Shown one piece after another: positions 6,647 through 10,264 of a stretch of 10,264 nucleotides of DNA (its first letter is position 1; every line of letters begins with the position of its first letter). The translations under genes and the position numbers were made by a program. The notes beneath the pieces were generated by a model. That model searched no databases and had not been told where the DNA came from. It saw nothing but the letters and a program-made list of their open reading frames with translations. The DNA is taken from the NCBI GenBank assembly GCA_903921135.1, contig CAIXOY010000448.1:1-10264 (forward strand), written 5' to 3'. This stretch comes from an uncultured Gammaproteobacteria bacterium. Lineage in GTDB: Bacteria > Pseudomonadota > Gammaproteobacteria > Pseudomonadales > UBA5518.

Positions 6647-7633
6647 TCACGTTTTGCCGGAATAGCGCTCCAGCGCTTTTGCCAGCTCCTGCCGCACGGC
6701 GCGGCGCAGCGCGGCGGGCTTCAGCACCTCGCAGTCGCTGCCGTATTTCATGATGTCCATGATGAGCTCGCGATGATCGGCGTAGGGCAGGCGCAGCGTG
6801 TAGCTGCCGTCGGCGGCGAACTCGCCGCGCTGTTCCGGGTGCCAGCTCTCGGTGCCCACCCAGCGCGCGCGCTCCGGCGTGAAGCGCAGCACGGCGGTGT
6901 CGGTGGCGGTGCCGGTGAAGATGCCGTAGCCCGGCCCCAGCACGGATTCCACCGTTTTGCGTGCCACATCGCGGGCGCGGGTGTCGATCAGGTCGACCTC
7001 GCGGATGGAGTCGATGGCGAAGTTGCGCAGGCCTTCGCGCAGGTGACACCAGGCGTCGAGGTACCAGTTCTCGCGGTAGTAAACGAGACGCTGCGGCGAG
7101 ACCTCGCGCTCGGTCAGTTAACCCGTGCTGCGCGCGAAGTAGGTGAGGCGCAGGCGCTTGCGGCGCAGGAGCGCCGAGCCCACGCGCTCGAAGTGCGCGA
7201 GCTTGATCGAGCGCTTGCCGACGCCCACCACCAGCACGCGCTTGCGGATCTCGGGCACGGCGTCCTGCGCGGCGCCGAGCAGCGTGTTCAGGCGCAACTG
7301 CAAAGGTTCGATGTGCTGCGAGAGCAGGCCGCCGGGGTCCAGATTGGCGAGCAGATGCTGCATGGTGAGCAGGGCGTGGATTTCCTGCGAGCTGAACCAG
7401 AGCCCGGGCAGTTCGTACTGTCCGCCGAGTTGCGGCTGTGTGGCCGAGAGTTGGTAGCTGCCGGTTTCGCGGTCCCAGACGATCGGTGCGTTCAGGCGCG
7501 TGCGCATGTACTCCAGATCGCGCTGCAGCGTGGCGCGGGAGACCTCGCAGGCCTCCTGCATCTGCGCAAAGCTCACCCGGCGCTGGTTCTCCAGCAGCTG
7601 GTTGATCTTGTAGAAGCGCTCGGTGCGGTCCAT
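6647..7633 (-). pseudogene. WYL-domain transcriptional regulator (DeoR-like HTH) interrupted by an in-frame TAA
   Basis: Read from the ATG at 7633, the frame encodes a DeoR/HTH_11-type winged helix (about residues 5-60, with FAQMQEACEVSRATLQRDLE as the helix-turn-helix). A linker and the start of a WYL domain follow, then codon 172 is TAA (7118-7120). Past it the same frame stays open to 6647 and contains the rest of the WYL domain, including its namesake WYL at 190-192 in the context ENWYLDAWCHLRE, and a C-terminal WCX-like extension. The intact length would be 328 codons, normal for the family, so a single base change appears to have cut it. GAA to TAA is the simplest one-base origin. Truncation would leave the HTH without the ligand-sensing part. 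Recent pseudogenisation or a sequencing error are both possible. Intact relatives bind DNA and respond to small ligands or nucleic acids. It is divergent from the amidohydrolase, a common arrangement for regulator and target. Confidence 0.88.
7118..7120 (-). other. Premature stop codon in the WYL regulator
   Basis: TAA in the frame starting at 7633, flanked by ...YFARSTG before and LTEREVSPQRLVYY after, with no change of frame. The context GTTAAC is palindromic. It is neither UGA nor UAG, so selenocysteine or pyrrolysine reading is not an option. Confidence 0.85.
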
Positions 7634-7641
7634 CGGCGGCG

Positions 7642-7649
7642 TCCTCCCT
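7642..7649 (-). promoter_or_regulatory. Shine-Dalgarno of the WYL regulator
   Basis: AGGGAGGA on the minus strand ends eight bases before the ATG at 7633. It decides for this start over the in-frame upstream ATGs of the same open frame, whose extra residues (MARCRASRHQGMMPSGRTPP) look non-coding. Confidence 0.7.
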
Positions 7650-7650
7650 G

Positions 7651-7670
7651 AGGGCATCATGCCCTGATGC
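7651..7670. promoter_or_regulatory. Overlapping inverted repeats, candidate operator upstream of the WYL gene
   Basis: AGGGCATCATGCCCT (7651-7665) is a 7-bp perfect inverted repeat around one central base. It is interleaved with GCATCA-TGCCC-TGATGC (7654-7670), a 6-bp inverted repeat. The pair sits just upstream of the regulator's ribosome site in the divergent intergenic region, a usual place for an autoregulatory operator. Binding by the WYL protein is inference only. Confidence 0.4.
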
Positions 7671-7758
7671 CGTGACGCGCGGCAACGCGCCAATCAGGCG
7701 ATTCCGCAAGGCGGAGGCCGGTCTATGCCCACGGGCGCGGCCGCTGCCATACTCGGCG

Positions 7759-7782
7759 CGCCGGCTGCCCGGGCTGCCGGCG
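7759..7782. promoter_or_regulatory. 24-bp near-perfect palindrome upstream of the amidohydrolase
   Basis: The 24 bases are self-complementary except for one T/T pair (7766 and 7775), with GCCGGC at each end and GCCCGGGC in the centre. It ends 25 bases before the amidohydrolase ATG. It could be an operator or an mRNA hairpin; in such GC-rich DNA a chance origin cannot be excluded. The remaining intergenic sequence shows only weak promoter-like hexamers, such as TTCCGC at 7702 and TATGCC at 7724. Confidence 0.35.
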
Positions 7783-7807
7783 TCACACCGCTGCCGGAGA
7801 CTTCGCG

Positions 7808-9544
7808 ATGAATCGCCCCGCACTTTGTTCGCTCACCCTGATCGGCGCACTGCTGCTCCCCGCCTGCGGCGAGCAAGCCAACCCGCCGACCAGCGCCCCC
7901 GCTCCCGTCGCCGATGCGATCTACACCAACGCCCGTGTCTACACCGTGGATGCGGCCAACAGCTGGGCCGAGGCCATCGCCGTGCGCGATGGTGCCTTCA
8001 TGGCGGTGGGCAAGCGCGCGGACGTCGAGGCACTCGCAGGCCCCGCCACGCTGCGGGTCGATCTTGGCGGGCGCATGGTGATGCCCGGCATCCACGATAT
8101 GCACGCGCACCTTCCGCAGGCGGGCACCAAGGCCTTGTTCGAGTGCGGCTTCCCGTTCTCGCTCGGCATTCCCGAGATCATCGAGAAGGTGAAAGGCTGC
8201 GCGGCGGGCGCAGCCAAAGACAAATGGATCCGCGGTGGCCAGTGGGCGCTGGAGACGCTGGACCTGCCCGAGCCGCCACACCGCAAGCTGCTGGATGCCG
8301 TGGCGCCCGACACGCCCGTGTTCCTGATGGATTCCACCGTGCACGCGGGCTGGGTGAACAGCAAGGCGCTAGAGGTGCTGGGCATCACGCGCGACACGCC
8401 GAACCCTACGGGAGGCGTGATCGTGCGTGATGCCAACGGAGACGCCACCGGCATCCTGCTCGACTACGCGGCCTACGCTGCCGTGCAGAAGATCGGGCAC
8501 TGGTCGCAGCAGCAGATGGAAGAGGCGCTGACCTGGAGCATCTCGCAGCTTAATGCAGAAGGCGTCACCGCCATCAAGGAGGCGATGGCAAACGGCCCCG
8601 CGTTGGACGGTTACGCCGCGCTGCAGAAGGCCGGCAAACTCAACGCGCACCTCGGTTTGCATCTGATCTGGCGCTCGCCCGAAGGCGGCACGCAGGAGGA
8701 AATGGAACAGACCCTCGCGCGACGCGCGGCTGCTGCGGGCCCGGATCTGAACACGGACTTCGTGAAGATCATGCTGGACGGCATCCCGCCCTCGCAGACC
8801 GCGGCACTGCTCGAGCCCTATGTGCTCGACGCGAAGCACCCCGAGCCGCACCGCGGTTACCTCACCATCGAGCCTGCGCAACTCACCGAAGACGTGGTGA
8901 AGATGGATGCGCAGGGTCTGACCGTGAAAATCCACGCCACGGGCGACCGCTCGGTGCGCGTCGCGCTCGACGCCTTCGAGGCCGCGCGCAAGGCGAACCC
9001 TTCTGCGCGGCTGCGTCACGAAATCTCGCACGCCGAGATGATCAGCCCCGAAGACATGCCGCGCTTCAAGGCGCTGAATGTCACGGCGGAAATGAGCCCG
9101 ATCCTCTGGTATCCCTCCCCGCTCCACGCGGCGATGGAGGGCGTCCTGGGCCTCGAGCGCGCCGGACGTTTCTGGCCCGTGAAGTCCTTCGTCGAGGGCG
9201 GGGCGCTGGTGATCTACGGTTCGGACTGGCCCTCGGTGGTGCCCTCTCCCAGCCCTTGGCCCGGCATCGAGGCCATGGTCACGCGCCGCGATCCCTACGC
9301 CGTGAACCCAGGCGTGCTGAACGCCCCTGAGGCCGTGGATCTGGCGACGGCGCTGCGCATCTTCACGCGCAACGGTGCCGAGGCGCTCTACACGCAGGAC
9401 AGTACGGGCTCGATCGAGCCGGGCAAGTCCGCGGATTTCATCGTGCTCGACCACAACCTGTTCGATATCCCGCCCGAGCAGATCGGCGATACCAAAGTGC
9501 TGCGCACGGTCTTCCGCGGGCGCACGGTGCACGAGCTGAAGTAG
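7808..9544 (+). CDS. Lipoprotein amidohydrolase of the YtcJ / Amidohydro_3 type
   Basis: The 578-aa product begins with a lipoprotein signal peptide: positively charged R3, a hydrophobic stretch, then the lipobox LPAC with C20 as the lipidated residue. A Pro/Ala-rich linker follows. The mature enzyme should be anchored in the cell envelope facing the periplasm. The TIM-barrel amidohydrolase has the first metal pair H99-A-H101, a Lys in the expected bridging position (K320 in DFVKIMLDG), H376 in KIHATGD, H408 in ISHAE and D473 in YGSDWPS. The flanking beta-sandwich is split between the N-terminus (ADAIYTNARVYTVD) and the C-terminus (GSIEPGKSADFIVLD). The family hydrolyses amide or related bonds in diverse small molecules; the substrate is unknown. 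The ATG is preceded by GGAG at eight bases. It is divergent from the broken WYL regulator, which may once have controlled it. The ycjX-like gene starts 7 bp after its stop. Confidence 0.92.
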   Translation: MNRPALCSLTLIGALLLPACGEQANPPTSAPAPVADAIYTNARVYTVDAANSWAEAIAVRDGAFMAVGKRADVEALAGPATLRVDLGGRMVMPGIHDMHAHLPQAGTKALFECGFPFSLGIPEIIEKVKGCAAGAAKDKWIRGGQWALETLDLPEPPHRKLLDAVAPDTPVFLMDSTVHAGWVNSKALEVLGITRDTPNPTGGVIVRDANGDATGILLDYAAYAAVQKIGHWSQQQMEEALTWSISQLNAEGVTAIKEAMANGPALDGYAALQKAGKLNAHLGLHLIWRSPEGGTQEEMEQTLARRAAAAGPDLNTDFVKIMLDGIPPSQTAALLEPYVLDAKHPEPHRGYLTIEPAQLTEDVVKMDAQGLTVKIHATGDRSVRVALDAFEAARKANPSARLRHEISHAEMISPEDMPRFKALNVTAEMSPILWYPSPLHAAMEGVLGLERAGRFWPVKSFVEGGALVIYGSDWPSVVPSPSPWPGIEAMVTRRDPYAVNPGVLNAPEAVDLATALRIFTRNGAEALYTQDSTGSIEPGKSADFIVLDHNLFDIPPEQIGDTKVLRTVFRGRTVHELK

Positions 9545-9551
9545 GCGCGGC

Positions 9552-10264
9552 ATGAGCGGCGTCGAGGACTGGTTGGGCCGCGTCTCCGCGCAGGCCTCCG
9601 ATCTGCTTGACCGCGCGCTCGACCGGCAGGTGCGTCTGGCCGTCACCGGGCTCTCGCAGAGCGGCAAGACGGCCTTCATCACTGCGCTCGTGAATCAGCT
9701 CGAGCACGCCTGCTCACCGGACGCACGTCTGCCGCTCTGGAAGGCCTGTGATCGCGGCCGACTGCTGGGCGTGCGTCGTGTCCCGCAGCTGAACGCGCAT
9801 ATTCCCTCCTTCGCGTACGAGCCTGCCTGCGATCGCCTGTTCGGCGCGCCACCCGCATGGCCAGAGTCCACGCGCGGTGTCTCCGAGATCCGCCTCGAGA
9901 TCCGCTACCGCCCTGCAGGCCGCTGGGCGCGGGAGATCGCCACGCTCTACCTCGACATCGTCGATTACCCGGGCGAATGGCTGCTCGATCTGCCGCTACT
10001 GCGGCTCGGCTATGCGCAGTGGAGCTCGGAGATCGCGCGTACGCTGCAACAGAGCCCCCGCATGGCCGCGCTCGCGCAGCCGTGGACGCAGTGGAACCCC
10101 TCGGCCGCAGATCCCTTCGACGAGGCCGCCGTGGGATCGCGCATGCGGGAGCCGCCGCCCCCCCCTGCCTTGGATTTTTTGTTTGATTTAGACGAGCACT
10201 TCGCAAGCGAGCGCGTGCGTCTGGCTCACCTTGCCAATAAGTGCAACGATGACGACATAGAGTA
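9552..10264 (+). CDS. ycjX: YcjX-family (DUF463) P-loop protein, N-terminal part; runs off window, tail aberrant
   Basis: Residues 1-190 match the N-terminal part of E. coli YcjX as I recall it. They include RLAVTGLSQSGKTAFITALVNQL with Walker A G33-T40, the LLGVRR and GVSEIRLEIRYR segments, and the DIVDYPGEWLLDLPLL segment (V137-W143 and on). YcjX is a stress-linked cytoplasmic P-loop NTPase usually paired with the membrane protein YcjF. The usual length is about 465 aa, and only 237 codons fit in the window. The ATG lies 7 bp after the amidohydrolase stop with only a weak AGTAGG ribosome site, so coupling is likely. From about residue 194 (base 10131) the translation no longer resembles the family. 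It becomes Pro-rich (E-P-P-P-P-P from an eight-C run) and then carries LDFLFDLDEHFASERV in AT-richer DNA, where YcjX should have its LLQPGRFLLPG-type region. The frame nevertheless stays open to the edge. Confidence 0.85.
   Translation, partial: MSGVEDWLGRVSAQASDLLDRALDRQVRLAVTGLSQSGKTAFITALVNQLEHACSPDARLPLWKACDRGRLLGVRRVPQLNAHIPSFAYEPACDRLFGAPPAWPESTRGVSEIRLEIRYRPAGRWAREIATLYLDIVDYPGEWLLDLPLLRLGYAQWSSEIARTLQQSPRMAALAQPWTQWNPSAADPFDEAAVGSRMREPPPPPALDFLFDLDEHFASERVRLAHLANKCNDDDIE
10150..10264. other. Foreign-looking right edge replacing the rest of ycjX
   Basis: After the run of eight C (10158-10165) comes TTGGATTTTTTGTTTGATTT and then roughly 50% GC sequence, unlike the 65-70% of the preceding gene. 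Two readings are open: the + frame continuing from ycjX (LFDLDEHFASERVRLAHLAN...), and a minus-strand frame with its stop at 10188-10190 (ending ...VSQTHALACEVLV). I recognise neither. The exact boundary is uncertain, between about 10131 and 10170. It could be the end of an inserted element, a genomic rearrangement, or a chimeric contig end. Confidence 0.45.

Noticed and set aside
7118..7120. Recoding of the in-frame stop in the WYL gene
   Set aside because: The codon is TAA, not used for selenocysteine or pyrrolysine, and no slippery or stem-loop signal is evident.
8369..9682. 437-aa minus-strand open frame across the amidohydrolase
   Set aside because: Antisense shadow rich in Arg/His with no family features; the + strand amidohydrolase explains the region.
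10131..10264. Simple frameshift at the poly-C run in ycjX
   Set aside because: None of the other + frames after the run resembles the YcjX middle region, and the base composition itself changes.

Overview
The window is a high-GC (mostly about 65-70%), densely coded stretch of chromosome from a Gram-negative bacterium. A Proteobacterium, most likely a Gammaproteobacterium, is suggested by the YcjX/DUF463 P-loop gene, the GspE/PilB-type ATPase, a lipobox-bearing amidohydrolase and Shine-Dalgarno-led ATG starts. The genus cannot be named from the sequence. There are no rRNA or tRNA genes, no CRISPR array and no recognisable complete insertion sequence. No gene-free stretch reaches 300 bases; the longest is the 174-bp divergent intergenic region 7634-7807.

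Left part (1-3056, + strand): the C-terminal end of a large surface or secreted protein, made of 27 Ser/Thr-rich octapeptide repeats followed by a calcium-loop module. It overlaps by one base a TPR plus O-GlcNAc-transferase-like (GT41/SPINDLY) glycosyltransferase. The overlap suggests coupled translation, and I infer that the enzyme glycosylates the repeat protein.

Middle (3057-6553, - strand): a probable operon, read right to left. It holds a 90-aa helical protein, a GspE/PulE-family ATPase with no other secretion or pilus gene in view, a TylF/MycF-like methyltransferase and a small class I methyltransferase. The last gene meets the glycosyltransferase stop to stop with no spacer (TGATCA). 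The two methyltransferases beside a glycosyltransferase fit glycan modification, but this is inference.

Right part (6647-10264): a WYL-domain transcriptional regulator on the - strand is interrupted by one in-frame TAA. It is divergent from a lipoprotein amidohydrolase of the YtcJ type, which is followed 7 bp later by the start of a ycjX-like gene. The YcjX-like reading loses family resemblance near residue 194, where base composition also drops just after a run of eight C. This is an insertion, rearrangement or contig-edge artefact.

The strongest candidates for something new are the repeat-protein/GT41 pair with its neighbouring methyltransferases and orphan ATPase, and the odd right-hand edge. 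I do not see an unmistakable new defence or mobile system.
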